Shown here piece after piece: positions 17,275-30,232 of a stretch of 64,000 nucleotides of DNA. Made by a program: the position numbers and the translations under genes. How positions within the stretch are numbered: position 1 is the stretch's first letter; every line of letters begins with the position of its first letter. Origin of the DNA: Pseudidiomarina terrestris (GTDB lineage Bacteria > Pseudomonadota > Gammaproteobacteria > Enterobacterales > Alteromonadaceae); assembly GCF_030466405.1 (NCBI RefSeq), contig NZ_JAGGJF010000001.1, forward strand, positions 806,001 through 870,000, written 5' to 3'. A model generated the notes under the pieces. That model was not told where the DNA came from. It made no database searches and saw only the letters and a program-made list of their open reading frames with translations.

Positions 17275-17895
17275 ATGCAAACGAAACTTAATGGACTACT
17301 TACTGAAGCAGGGCTGACAATCCCTGTTTCGCAACAGCAACAACTGGTGCGTTTGGTAGAATTGCTGGCAAAATGGAATAAGGCTTACAATTTGACTTCT
17401 GTGCGCGACCCGGAGCAAATGCTCAGTCGCCATATTGTGGATAGTTTGGTAGTGTTACCTTTCCTCTCAGGTCATCGCTTTATTGACGTGGGTACCGGGC
17501 CTGGCCTACCAGGTTTACCGTTAGCCATTGTGCAGCCAGAGAAAGAGTTTGTGTTGTTGGACAGCTTAGGAAAACGGATTCGTTTTATTCGCCAGGTCTG
17601 CCATGAACTCGGCATCAACAATGTAAATGCTGTGCAAAGTCGGGTGGAGAACTATGATCCAGAAACTAAATTTGATGGTGTCATCAGTAGAGCCTTTGCG
17701 TCGCTTAATGATATGCTCAACTGGTGTCGGCACTTGCCAACAGCAGACGGACAGTTTTATGCCCTTAAGGGCGTTTATCCGCAAGCGGAACTAGACACTT
17801 TACCGGCGCACTATAACGTCGAGAAAGTAGTTGAACTCAAAGTTCCAGGGGTCGATGCAGAGCGGCATTTGGTCATCATCTCAACAAGAGGTTAG
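17275..17895 (+). CDS. rsmG: 16S rRNA (guanine527-N7)-methyltransferase RsmG
   Basis: A 206-residue SAM-dependent methyltransferase with motif [15 protein letters not shown] (about residues 72-85), a [12 protein letters not shown] acidic-loop segment, and the N-terminal helix [18 protein letters not shown] typical of RsmG (GidB). It methylates G527 in the 530 loop of 16S rRNA. It starts 5 bases after mnmG, as in most gammaproteobacteria, and is followed within 6 bases by parA. Confidence 0.97.
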   Translation: MQTKLNGLLTEAGLTIPVSQQQQLVRLVELLAKWNKAYNLTSVRDPEQMLSRHIVDSLVVLPFLSGHRFIDVGTGPGLPGLPLAIVQPEKEFVLLDSLGKRIRFIRQVCHELGINNVNAVQSRVENYDPETKFDGVISRAFASLNDMLNWCRHLPTADGQFYALKGVYPQAELDTLPAHYNVEKVVELKVPGVDAERHLVIISTRG

Positions 17896-17901
17896 CTTCA
17901 C

Positions 17902-18699
17902 GTGGGTAGAATAATAGCCATTGCAAATCAAAAAGGTGGGGTCGGTAAAACCACGACCGCAGTGAATTTGGCTGCTTCAATGGCCGCGACCCGACGTAAA
18001 GTCTTATTGATTGATCTCGATCCTCAGGGCAATGCGACCATGGGCAGTGGCATCGACAAATACGATGTTGAGAATACCGCCTACGAGCTCCTGGTGGATC
18101 AGAAACCTGCGCAAGAAGTGATTGTTACCGAAACCAACGGTAAGTATCACCTGGTAGCGGCAAACAGTGATGTGACCGCTGCAGATATCAAATTAATGGA
18201 AGCTTTTGCCCGCGAACAACGTCTGGCAAACGCCCTGCAGCCGGTGCGTGATAATTACGATTACATTTTTATCGACTGTCCTCCTTCGCTGAGCATGCTG
18301 ACCGTTAATGCCATGGCGGCTGCTGACTCTGTTTTAGTCCCTATGCAGTGTGAATATTACGCCCTGGAGGGGTTAACCGCCTTGATGGATACCATCGAGC
18401 GGCTGGCTGAAGCAGTGAACCCTAAACTTGCGATTGAAGGTATTTTACGCACCATGTATGACCCGCGTAATCGCCTGGCTAATGATGTATCTGAGCAACT
18501 GAAAGCACATTTTGGTAGCAAAGTTTACCGTACGGTTATTCCCCGCAATGTACGACTTGCTGAAGCGCCAAGTTTTGGCGCACCTGCCATGTATTACGAT
18601 AAATCCTCCACCGGCGCGAAAGCATATTTATCGCTTGCGGGTGAGCTGATTCGTCGTGCAGAACAACAAAAAAAAGCCGAAGCAGCGGCTGAAGCCTGA
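17902..18699 (+). CDS. parA: chromosome partition ATPase ParA (Soj)
   Basis: GTG start; 265 residues. The deviant Walker A KGGVGKTT (residues 11-18) with the signature lysine, the Walker A' region LLIDLDPQGNATMG, and FIDCPPSLSMLTVNAM identify a ParA/Soj protein. It forms ATP-dependent dimers on nucleoid DNA and moves origin-bound ParB complexes. It lies 14 bases before parB, in the usual order near oriC. Confidence 0.96.
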   Translation: MGRIIAIANQKGGVGKTTTAVNLAASMAATRRKVLLIDLDPQGNATMGSGIDKYDVENTAYELLVDQKPAQEVIVTETNGKYHLVAANSDVTAADIKLMEAFAREQRLANALQPVRDNYDYIFIDCPPSLSMLTVNAMAAADSVLVPMQCEYYALEGLTALMDTIERLAEAVNPKLAIEGILRTMYDPRNRLANDVSEQLKAHFGSKVYRTVIPRNVRLAEAPSFGAPAMYYDKSSTGAKAYLSLAGELIRRAEQQKKAEAAAEA

Positions 18700-18713
18700 G
18701 GAACCTGAGCTTT

Positions 18714-19613
18714 ATGTCTGTCAAGAAACGAGGACTAGGACGCGGTTTAGATGCGTTACTCACCACGAGCAAAAATGCCCGTGATCATGAACAACCCGAA
18801 AGTGAGCCAATGCATGACCTGAGCAAGGGAGAATTGCAAAAGCTCCCTATCGAGTTCTTACAGCCAGGTAAATATCAGCCACGCAAAGATATGTCACCAG
18901 AAGCGCTGGAAGATCTGGCTGCCTCGGTAAAAGCTCAGGGTATTATTCAGCCCATCGTGGTACGTGAAGTCGATACGGATCGCTACGAGATTATTGCCGG
19001 TGAGCGCCGCTGGCGTGCTGCGCAGATGGCGCGGCTCAGCGAAGTCCCTTGCCTGGTCAAAGACGTGCCAGATGAAGCAGCGGTTGCTATCGCGCTCATC
19101 GAAAACATTCAACGCGAAGATTTAAACTCCATGGAAGAAGCCACGGCGTTGCAACGCTTGTTGGACGAATTCCAGTTGACCCATCAGGAGGTGGCCGATG
19201 CCGTTGGTAAATCGCGGGCAACGGTGACCAACTTGTTACGTCTGAACAACCTCGAACAGGAATCCAAAACCTTGCTGGAACGAGGCGATATCGAACTTGG
19301 CCACGCGAAATTATTATTAGCCCTGCAGGGTGAACAACAAAGCGAAATTGCCCGTACTATTGCAGCAAAAGCTATGACGGTACGGGAAGCGGAAAAATTG
19401 GTTCGCAATGCGTTGGAACCGAAAAAAGAGTCCGCACCGAAGCAACCTGATGCTGATATTCAGCGGCTGGAGCAGCGTTTGAGCGAAAGTCTTGGTGCTG
19501 CAGTAGCTATTAATCATGGTCGCAAAGGCAAAGGAAAAGTGGTCATTAATTACAGTAGCTTAGACGAGCTCGACGGAATCCTTACGCATTTCCAACTCAG
19601 CGATGAGTCGTAA
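18714..19613 (+). CDS. parB: chromosome partition protein ParB (Spo0J)
   Basis: 299 residues. The N-terminal peptide KKRGLGRGLDALL is the ParA-contacting arginine segment. The ParB-domain motif AGERRWRAAQMA (about residue 98-109) binds and hydrolyses CTP in this family. A helix-turn-helix (HQEVADAVGKSRATVTNLLRL) recognises parS, and a C-terminal dimerisation part ends in LDGILTHFQL. No perfect parS was found in this window. Confidence 0.96.
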   Translation: MSVKKRGLGRGLDALLTTSKNARDHEQPESEPMHDLSKGELQKLPIEFLQPGKYQPRKDMSPEALEDLAASVKAQGIIQPIVVREVDTDRYEIIAGERRWRAAQMARLSEVPCLVKDVPDEAAVAIALIENIQREDLNSMEEATALQRLLDEFQLTHQEVADAVGKSRATVTNLLRLNNLEQESKTLLERGDIELGHAKLLLALQGEQQSEIARTIAAKAMTVREAEKLVRNALEPKKESAPKQPDADIQRLEQRLSESLGAAVAINHGRKGKGKVVINYSSLDELDGILTHFQLSDES

Positions 19614-19698
19614 AGCTATGGCGCCGAGTTGCAATTTGTTTGCAATTAGGGCGCAAATCTTTATACTAGCGCGGGCTTTTTAACGAGGTTTTTAGCCC

Positions 19699-20959
<1,261 letters not shown>

Positions 20960-20965
20960 TATTAA

Positions 20966-21247
<282 letters not shown>

Positions 21248-21295
21248 GGCTCGATTAACTTTCTCGAACAACTGAACGAATAGGAGGGTGGGTCT

Positions 21296-21766
21296 ATGAG
21301 TTTAAATATGACCCTGATTGGTGAATTAATCGCGTTTATCGTCTTCGTGCTGTTCTGCATGAAGTTTGTTTGGCCGCCGCTGAACAATGCGATTGAAGCT
21401 CGTCAGAAAAAGATTGCCGATGGCCTTGCAGCAGGTGAAAAAGCTGAGAAGAGTCTTGAAGAAGCGCAAGCAAAAGTTGCTGACGAACTGAAAGACGCGA
21501 AAGCGCAGGCTGCTGAGATTATCGCCCAAGCGAAAAAACGTGCGGACGAAACCGTCGAAGACGGCAAAAAGCGTGGCGAGCAAGAGCGCGAGAAAATCGT
21601 TGCTGCTGGTCACTCTGAAGTCGAGGCTGAGCGCAACCGCTTACGCGAAGAATTGCGCAAGCAAGTAGCTGTATTGGCTGTTGCTGGTGCAAGTAAAATC
21701 ATCGAGCGTGAAATTGATAAAGACGCTCACAGTGACATTGTTGAAAAACTGGTCGCTGAACTCTAA
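21296..21766 (+). CDS. atpF: F1Fo ATP synthase subunit b
   Basis: 156 residues, the same as E. coli AtpF. One N-terminal membrane helix ([19 protein letters not shown]) is followed by a long charged coiled coil rich in Glu, Lys and Ala (residues ~35-130) and a short C-terminal region ([14 protein letters not shown]) that binds delta. It is the peripheral stalk. AGGAGGG precedes the ATG. Confidence 0.97.
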   Translation: MSLNMTLIGELIAFIVFVLFCMKFVWPPLNNAIEARQKKIADGLAAGEKAEKSLEEAQAKVADELKDAKAQAAEIIAQAKKRADETVEDGKKRGEQEREKIVAAGHSEVEAERNRLREELRKQVAVLAVAGASKIIEREIDKDAHSDIVEKLVAEL

Positions 21767-21784
21767 CCAAAGGGGTTTGTGCAA

Positions 21785-22318
21785 ATGTCAGAATTGACTA
21801 CGGTTGCTCGCCCCTATGCAAAAGCAGCTTTTGATTTTGCACTAGAGAACGGCGCTATCGAAAAATGGCACGATATGATTGCTTTTGCGGCCGCTGTTGC
21901 GAACGACGAAGCGATGGCCACGTTTTTGAGTAGCGCTGAAACGCTAGAAAAGAAAGTAGATGTTTTCATTAATGTGTGCGGCGAACAACTGGACGAGAAT
22001 GGCCAGAACTTCGTACGGCTGATGGCCGAAAATGGTCGTTTGAAAGCATTAACAGCTGTGGAAAAACTTTATAGTGGTTTCCGTTCAGAACATGAAAAAG
22101 AAATCACTGTCGATGTGACCTCAGCGGTCAAATTGACGAAGAAGCAGCAGGACAATCTAGCGCAAACGTTGGAGAAACGTTTTTCACGCAAAGTTAAGCT
22201 GAATTGCAGTGTCGATGCAGCGATTGTCAGCGGCCTATACATTAAAGCTGGTGACACCGTGATTGACGGTACTGTGCGAGGCAAGCTCGATCGGCTTGCC
22301 CATGCACTGCAATCCTAA
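21785..22318 (+). CDS. atpH: F1Fo ATP synthase subunit delta
   Basis: ATG 21785 with AGGGG upstream gives 177 residues, the exact length of E. coli AtpH; a GTG at 21779 is a poorer start. The N-terminal [18 protein letters not shown] and the C-terminal [24 protein letters not shown] segments are the family signature. It joins the peripheral stalk to the top of F1. Confidence 0.96.
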   Translation: MSELTTVARPYAKAAFDFALENGAIEKWHDMIAFAAAVANDEAMATFLSSAETLEKKVDVFINVCGEQLDENGQNFVRLMAENGRLKALTAVEKLYSGFRSEHEKEITVDVTSAVKLTKKQQDNLAQTLEKRFSRKVKLNCSVDAAIVSGLYIKAGDTVIDGTVRGKLDRLAHALQS

Positions 22319-22332
22319 TTGGGGACTTGAGC

Positions 22333-23874
<1,542 letters not shown>

Positions 23875-23879
23875 GCAAC

Positions 23880-23904
23880 GTGGCCACTTCCAAAGAGTGG
23901 CCAC
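23880..23904 (+). promoter_or_regulatory. intercistronic stem-loop between atpA and atpG
   Basis: A perfect 9-bp inverted repeat GTGGCCACT / AGTGGCCAC with a 7-base loop, starting about 6 bases after the atpA stop. There is no T-tract, so it should not terminate; it may set RNA processing or stability between the alpha and gamma cistrons. Confidence 0.6.
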
Positions 23905-23931
23905 ACGTCGTTGAGTTAACAGGAGATTATC

Positions 23932-24804
23932 ATGGCCAGCGGTAAAGAGATAAAAACCAAGATCGGGAGTATTAACAATACTCAGAAGATCACTAGTGCG
24001 ATGGAAATGGTGGCTGCGTCCAAAATGAAAAAGGCGCAGGAACGTATGGCTGCAAGCCGTCCGTATGCCGACAGCATTCGCAAAGTGATCGGCCATGTTG
24101 CCCATGCCAACCTCGAATACAAGCATCCGTACTTAGAAGAACGTGATGTTAAACGAGTTGGTTACATCGTGATTTCAACTGACCGTGGTCTGTGTGGCGG
24201 TTTGAACACCAATGAATTTAAGCAGGTGGTCAAGCACGCTAAAGCACAGCAAGACAACGGTGTTGAGGTTGATTTCGCGGCGATTGGCAGCAAGGCAACG
24301 GGTTTCTTTAAACGCTTTGGAGGCCGTTTACTGGCGCAAAAATCAGGCCTTGGCGATAAGCCAAGTGTGAGCGATGTGCTTGGAACCGTGCAAGTGATGC
24401 TCGATGCTTTCGACGAAGGCAAAATCGACCGCTTGTTCCTGGTGTACAACAAGTTTGTCAACACCATGACGCAGGAGCCAACGATAGCGCAGATGCTACC
24501 GTTGCCGAAGGCGGACGAAGAAGAGCGGGATCGTGTGCAATCAGGTAGCTGGGACTACTTGTATGAGCCTGAGCCACAATCAATCCTTGATATGTTGATT
24601 CGTCGTTTCGTTGAATCAACGGTATACCAAGGTGTGGTTGATAATATCGCGAGTGAACAGGCTGCGCGGATGGTGGCAATGAAAGCCGCTACCGACAACG
24701 CCGAAGACCTCATCGATCAGTTGCAGTTGGTGTACAACAAAGCACGCCAGGCAGCGATTACGCAGGAAATTTCGGAAATTGTATCGGGCGCCGAAGCGGT
24801 TTAA
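23932..24804 (+). CDS. atpG: F1Fo ATP synthase subunit gamma
   Basis: 290 residues, close to the family norm. The N-terminal helix ([28 protein letters not shown]) and the C-terminal helix ([32 protein letters not shown]) form the rotating shaft; [11 protein letters not shown] is the conserved Rossmann-like core motif. AGGAG precedes the ATG. Confidence 0.97.
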   Translation: MASGKEIKTKIGSINNTQKITSAMEMVAASKMKKAQERMAASRPYADSIRKVIGHVAHANLEYKHPYLEERDVKRVGYIVISTDRGLCGGLNTNEFKQVVKHAKAQQDNGVEVDFAAIGSKATGFFKRFGGRLLAQKSGLGDKPSVSDVLGTVQVMLDAFDEGKIDRLFLVYNKFVNTMTQEPTIAQMLPLPKADEEERDRVQSGSWDYLYEPEPQSILDMLIRRFVESTVYQGVVDNIASEQAARMVAMKAATDNAEDLIDQLQLVYNKARQAAITQEISEIVSGAEAV

Positions 24805-26229
<1,425 letters not shown>

Positions 26230-26245
26230 GAACCGGGAGGTTTAA

Positions 26246-26662
26246 ATGGCAGCAAAAACTGTACACCTTGACGTGGTCAGCGCCGAAGATAGCTTATATA
26301 GCGGCGCAGTAGAGACCGTGCAAGTGACCGGTAGCGAAGGTGAGCTGGGTATTTACCCAGGTCACGCGCCACTTATCACGAAAATCAAACCAGGTATGGT
26401 TCGCGTCGTGAAAGAAGGCGGTGACGAAGAAATCATCTACGTTGCTGGTGGTGTGCTGGAAGTGCAGCCTCACAACGTCACGGTTCTGGCTGATACAGCC
26501 GTTCGCGGTGAAGAGCTTGATGAACAACAAGCTCTTGATGCGAAAAAACGCGCTGAAGAAGCAATCGCAGATTCTAGCTCTGACCTCAGCTACGCTGAAG
26601 CTGCAGCAGAGTTGTCGCGGGCGTTGGCACAATTGCAGATTATTCGTAAAATTCGCAAGTAA
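26246..26662 (+). CDS. atpC: F1Fo ATP synthase subunit epsilon
   Basis: 138 residues. The N-terminal beta sandwich holds [24 protein letters not shown] and [16 protein letters not shown], and a C-terminal helical hairpin (about 90-138) can inhibit ATP hydrolysis. Last gene of the operon; a strong terminator follows 21 bases after the stop. Confidence 0.97.
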   Translation: MAAKTVHLDVVSAEDSLYSGAVETVQVTGSEGELGIYPGHAPLITKIKPGMVRVVKEGGDEEIIYVAGGVLEVQPHNVTVLADTAVRGEELDEQQALDAKKRAEEAIADSSSDLSYAEAAAELSRALAQLQIIRKIRK

Positions 26663-26683
26663 TTTGCACCAGCCTACTGATTT

Positions 26684-26712
26684 AAAAGCCCAGCCTCGTG
26701 CTGGGCTTTTTT
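26684..26712 (+). terminator. intrinsic terminator of the atp operon
   Basis: An 11-bp stem AAAAGCCCAGC / GCTGGGCTTTT with a 5-base loop, followed by T-tract. The left 22-bp repeat of the Rhs island starts at the end of this hairpin, at 26711. Confidence 0.93.
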
Positions 26713-26732
26713 GTGCAAAAATTCTGCAAAGT
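26711..26732 (+). repeat. left 22-bp direct repeat flanking the Rhs island
   Basis: Twenty-two bases, beginning TTGTGCAAAA and ending CTGCAAAGT, recur without a mismatch at 30109-30130. The left copy touches the atp terminator; the right copy leads into the glmU promoter region. In related genomes atpC and glmU are normally adjacent, so the two copies most simply mark the insertion point of the 3.4 kb between them. Confidence 0.85.
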
Positions 26733-29020
26733 CGTCCGATTGTCACCCGTTTTCGCTTAAGGGCTCGTGCCCATGCTCACCGCTAAGCTCTGCTACGGCC
26801 ACACCGCTCTCGTTTCGGTGCCGAATCCCTAAGATCTTTGGTTATAGCAGTCGTGTCAGCAAATCGACAGTGGCGGCACCGTCGGCTTTAACGAAAGTGA
26901 CGCAATATACTTACGACACCAGAGGGCGGTTGTTGTGCGAAGCGACACGCATGAATGCTGCAAGTTTTGGCGCGTTGCCAGCTTCGGCATGTACCTTAGG
27001 CAGTGAAGGTAGTGCCGGACCTGACCGCATTACAAGCTATAGCTATGATGCGAACTCAAATCTTAAAAGTACCCTGACGGGGCTCGGTACCGCCGCCGAG
27101 GGTATTGAGCAGTTCACGGCCTATACCGCGAATGGCGAAGTCAGCAGGCGTGAGGACGGTAATGGCAATAGTACAACGTACAGTTACGATGGGCATGACC
27201 GTCTGTACCGCACCACCTTCCCGGATGCGAGCTACGAGCAAAATGGGTATGACGCGAACGGTAATCTGACATCGTTTCGCAAGCGTGATGGGGTGACGTT
27301 GATCCATAGCTACGATAGCCGGGATCAGCGTACAAGCTCGCTCATACCAAACGAAAACACCATTTACTTTAGCTATGACAGCCTGGGCCGTGAAACTCAG
27401 GTCACCCGTGGAGCACAAGTGGTGGCTTACGGTTATGATGGCCTGGGCCGACGTATCTCGGAACGTACGAATAATCGTACCCTGGTCTACAGTTACGATA
27501 GTGCAGGCCGTCGGATCCGGACGACCTTCCCGGATGGCTTCTATGTGACCTACAGTCATGATGCGGGTGGGCGGCTGACGGATATTTTTGAAAATGGCAC
27601 GACGGGCGTTATTGATTTTAGTTACGACCGCCCGGGTCGGGTTAGCCGCATTGAGCGTGCTGGCAGCACCATCACCACGTTCAGCTACGACGGTATGAGC
27701 CGGGTGCTTGATTTCGATCACCAGGGATTCAACGACAGCAGTTACAGCTATAATCCGGCCAGTCAGTTGCAGAGCAAAACGGTCAGCAACGCGGATTATC
27801 AAATTCAGGTGCCGACGCTAAGCACTGAATTTTACAGCGTGAATAACCTCAACCAGTATACGCAAGTTACGGTCGATGGCCTGCCAGAGTACGCGAACTA
27901 CACCAGTGCGGGCAATCTGGCTGGTTTTGATGGGTGGAGTTATGTTTACGATGCCCATAATCGCCTGGTGGCAGCGAACGGTCCTGACGATACGGTCACC
28001 CTTAGCTACGATGCTACCGGTCGCTTATCGCGCACGGTACACAACGGCGAAAGCATCGATTATCTGTACGACGGCGATGAGCTGGTGGCGGAGTATCACA
28101 GCAACGGCACGCTGTTGCGGCGCTTTATTCATGGCCTTGGTAACGATGACCCGGTCATTCGCTACGAAGGTGCTGGGGTAAACGCCCGCCGTTATCTGCT
28201 GGCGGATGAGCGCGGTAGCATCATCGCCGAGATGACCGCCAATGGCGGCCTGCTGCAAGCGCATCAGTACGATGCCTACGGCAACCCGAAGCACAGCAGC
28301 GATGCACGCTTTCGTTTTACCGGGCAAATTCTCATCCCCGGCACCGAGCTGTACTACTACAAAGCACGGATTTATCATCCAAAGCTAGGTCGATTCCTGC
28401 AAACTGACCCTGTGGGTTATGAAGACCAGATGAATCTTTATGCTTATGTGGGGAATGATCCGGTTAATATGGTGGATCCGAGCGGTAAATGGATTGTTCA
28501 ACTAGTCGCGACCGTTGGAGGCGCGGTTATTGGTGGAGCAGCGGAATATTTAACGAACGATAATGCAACTTTCTCCTCTGTTGCACGAGCATCAGTAGTA
28601 GGTGGTGCTGTTGGATTAGCTAGCTCACTTGGTGGCGGAGTTGTATCATCGGCTTTACTTGGAGGAGGTGCGAGTGCTGCTGGTGAAATGGCCAATCAGA
28701 TAGCGACAGGAGATATTAATGGAGCAAAAGTTGCTACGGCAGGAGTGACGGGTTTAGTTGGTGGTGCGGCAGCTAAGCAGACCGCTAATATTGTAAAAGG
28801 TGTTCTTACCAAGGGGTTACCGAATAATAGTGTAAGTAATGCATCGCACAATATGACACAATCTAGCTCACAGAGGGTTTTAGCTGATTCCCAATCCTTG
28901 ACTAAAGCAGCCAGCAAATCTTCTGCGGCGGAAGCCCAAGTCGGGACTGGCTACGCAGCGGGTGCCGCAGCAGGTACAGCCGCTGCGGGTAAGGTTTGCG
29001 AACAAAGTTCAGGTTGTTAA
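26711..29020 (+). CDS. N-terminally truncated Rhs protein with C-terminal tip D
   Basis: The frame opens at the left island repeat, but recognisable Rhs sequence begins only around 26830 ([11 protein letters not shown]). The true start is therefore missing and no signal peptide or ribosome site is seen. About 20 YD-type repeats ([24 protein letters not shown]) build part of the beta-cage. The core ends [11 protein letters not shown] ... MVDPSG at about 28480. The tip of ~180 residues is very rich in Gly/Ala/Ser ([31 protein letters not shown]) and ends CEQSSGC, with no catalytic motif I know. DNA identity with the array copies is very high up to about 28366 and drops abruptly after. A full Rhs would be roughly twice as long. 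Confidence 0.75.
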   Translation: MCKNSAKSSDCHPFSLKGSCPCSPLSSATATPLSFRCRIPKIFGYSSRVSKSTVAAPSALTKVTQYTYDTRGRLLCEATRMNAASFGALPASACTLGSEGSAGPDRITSYSYDANSNLKSTLTGLGTAAEGIEQFTAYTANGEVSRREDGNGNSTTYSYDGHDRLYRTTFPDASYEQNGYDANGNLTSFRKRDGVTLIHSYDSRDQRTSSLIPNENTIYFSYDSLGRETQVTRGAQVVAYGYDGLGRRISERTNNRTLVYSYDSAGRRIRTTFPDGFYVTYSHDAGGRLTDIFENGTTGVIDFSYDRPGRVSRIERAGSTITTFSYDGMSRVLDFDHQGFNDSSYSYNPASQLQSKTVSNADYQIQVPTLSTEFYSVNNLNQYTQVTVDGLPEYANYTSAGNLAGFDGWSYVYDAHNRLVAANGPDDTVTLSYDATGRLSRTVHNGESIDYLYDGDELVAEYHSNGTLLRRFIHGLGNDDPVIRYEGAGVNARRYLLADERGSIIAEMTANGGLLQAHQYDAYGNPKHSSDARFRFTGQILIPGTELYYYKARIYHPKLGRFLQTDPVGYEDQMNLYAYVGNDPVNMVDPSGKWIVQLVATVGGAVIGGAAEYLTNDNATFSSVARASVVGGAVGLASSLGGGVVSSALLGGGASAAGEMANQIATGDINGAKVATAGVTGLVGGAAAKQTANIVKGVLTKGLPNNSVSNASHNMTQSSSQRVLADSQSLTKAASKSSAAEAQVGTGYAAGAAAGTAAAGKVCEQSSGC

Positions 29021-29022
29021 TA

Positions 29023-29298
29023 ATGAGGTCTATTAAGTTTTCTGATTCAGTATCGGAAAGAGGTAAAAAGCTTCGACTATGGATACATTTGATAAATGTA
29101 TGTGTTGTTTCTTTTCTCTATGTACTGTTAGTTCATAAAGTCGGAGCGGAGCTTGGTATTGATGTTAATAGGCCACTAAGGGAATATGACAAGCTTACTG
29201 TCTTAAGCGGGTTTGGATTAATGCTTCTATCGTTTATCCTGTTATATGGATTATCCTTTAAGATTCTTAGCTGGCTATTTTTTAAATTTAAGATTTAA
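29023..29298 (+). CDS. small two-helix membrane protein, putative immunity to Rhs tip D
   Basis: ATG 29023 lies 2 bases after the Rhs stop. The 91-residue protein has a basic N-terminus, a helix around WIHLINVCVVSFLYVLLVHKV, a polar loop, and a longer C-terminal hydrophobic part (LSGFGLMLLSFILLYGLSF). I do not recognise the family. Place and topology parallel those of the proteins at 809 and 3602. The AT-rich base use differs from the atp and glm genes around the island. Confidence 0.6.
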   Translation: MRSIKFSDSVSERGKKLRLWIHLINVCVVSFLYVLLVHKVGAELGIDVNRPLREYDKLTVLSGFGLMLLSFILLYGLSFKILSWLFFKFKI

Positions 29299-29314
29299 CT
29301 CAGTTTTTGAATCC

Positions 29315-29345
29315 AAAGCCTCGCTCGTGCGGGGCTTTGTTTTTA
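29315..29345. terminator. intrinsic terminator after the Rhs tip D/immunity pair
   Basis: A 10-bp stem AAAGCCTCGC / GCGGGGCTTT with a TCGT loop and one G-U pair, then GTTTTT. A decayed relative (sharing CTCGTGCGGGGCTTT) lies at about 1095-1110 behind the tip A immunity gene, showing that this hairpin belongs to the Rhs cassette. Confidence 0.75.
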
Positions 29346-29558
29346 CAGGAGGCTGATGACGTGTTGAAATTCTCCATTGCGCCAATGGCCGAGGGATTTC
29401 TTGCCATCAGGCGTGATGCGTTCGAAGAAATCTGGGAACTCTATATTTTTTCCATAAAGCGTTTGTCCCTGAGCTAGCAAGTCATGGCTTAATTTCTCGG
29501 ATCGGCTGTCATGAGCAACCGTTTCAGATAAGGTAAGCACATCAAATTGACTAGTCAT
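29343..29558 (-). CDS. small protein of unknown function in the Rhs island
   Basis: I do not recognise this 71-residue protein. It is soluble, with no signal or membrane helix, and reads DFFERITPDGKKSLGHWRNGEF near its C-terminus. Its ATG overlaps the TGA of the upstream gene (ATGA), so the two are probably made together. It runs opposite to the Rhs gene, and its stop lies at the Rhs terminator. Confidence 0.6.
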   Translation of the reverse strand: MTSQFDVLTLSETVAHDSRSEKLSHDLLAQGQTLYGKNIEFPDFFERITPDGKKSLGHWRNGEFQHVISLL

Positions 29559-29872
29559 ATTCTGCTCCCATCGGTTCCTAGTTTGCTCGCCATTGTTAGT
29601 GATGAAGTAATGCCATGCTTGGCGGCAAAAGTCTGGAGTTTCCTATCGTAAAAGCCTGCATCGCGTTTGTAACGGCAAAAAAATCTGATGACCGTGTTGG
29701 ATTCATCATAGATTGCCCGAATATCATTTTCTCCCGCATCAATGGAAAATGATCCGTCGTCTAGCCGATACGCTGCTTGTCCGCCGACGAAGCACTCTTG
29801 GGCAAACCTCGACAGCACGTTTTCAACTTGCTCGGGCTTTACTGTCTGAAATAAAGTGTGGCAATAAGGCAT
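29555..29872 (-). CDS. protein of unknown function, first gene of a two-gene unit in the Rhs island
   Basis: From ATG 29872 the product is 105 residues; a TTG at 29911 would add 13. It is soluble, with an N-terminal helix (TLFQTVKPEQVENVLSRFAQ) and a mixed strand-helix body (GSFSIDAGENDIRAIYDESN, FFCRYKRDAGFYDRKLQTFA). No known motif. It overlaps the next gene by 4 bases. It could be a type of anti-toxin, an orphan immunity pair, or cargo carried with the island. Confidence 0.6.
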   Translation of the reverse strand: MPYCHTLFQTVKPEQVENVLSRFAQECFVGGQAAYRLDDGSFSIDAGENDIRAIYDESNTVIRFFCRYKRDAGFYDRKLQTFAAKHGITSSLTMASKLGTDGSRI

Positions 29873-29920
29873 ATCTCTGGCTCTTGAGTTGCTGAGCCAT
29901 AAGTATAGCAAATGCAGTTA

Positions 29921-30132
29921 TGTAATCCCCCCGAAAAATCGCAGCAGTTATAAGTAGAAAACTCCGTCGAACTAAAACGAAGGAATTTTCTATGCGCAAA
30001 TCACGGTACACAAACAGTCAGGTCGTAGCGATTCTGAAACAAAACGAGACCGGTGTTCCCGTTCCAGAGCTATGCCGTGAACCCGGTATGAGCTCCGCAA
30101 GGAAGCACTTGTGCAAAAATTCTGCAAAGTAG
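29921..30132 (+). mobile_element. truncated IS3-family element: left end and start of OrfA
   Basis: 29921 begins TGTAATCCCCCCG, a plausible IS3-type left end. After AAGGAATT, an ATG at 29992 opens MRKSRYTNSQVVAILKQNET and continues VPELCREPGMSSA, the N-terminal helix-turn-helix of IS3-group OrfA transposases. After MSSA (about 30101) the sequence leaves the family and runs in frame through the right 22-bp island repeat to a stop at 30132. The remaining OrfA, all of OrfB and the right end are missing. The break abuts the island boundary, so this element was cut when the island's right junction formed. Confidence 0.75.
30109..30130 (+). repeat. right 22-bp direct repeat flanking the Rhs island
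   Basis: Perfect second copy of 26711-26732. It separates the truncated IS3 fragment from the glmU upstream region. Twenty-two bases is longer than most insertion-sequence target duplications, so site-specific integration or homologous recombination at a short repeat is more likely. Confidence 0.85.
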
Positions 30133-30232
30133 CTAAGCGCGTGCCCTACAAAACAATTTTCCACCTGTTAATTTCCTGTAATCTAGCTAGAATAGGGCTT
30201 TCAGATTAACCAACCGACAAATGGAAGGATTC

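Noticed and set aside
17890-17908. A parS-like core TTCACGTG at 17897-17904
   Set aside because: Only the central eight bases fit the parS consensus; the flanks do not, and it overlaps the parA start codon. A real parS is probably outside the window.
27056-27802. A 248-codon minus-strand frame across the Rhs YD repeats
   Set aside because: The repeated codon pattern of YD repeats leaves the reverse strand free of stops; the Ile/Val/Arg-rich translation has no family features.
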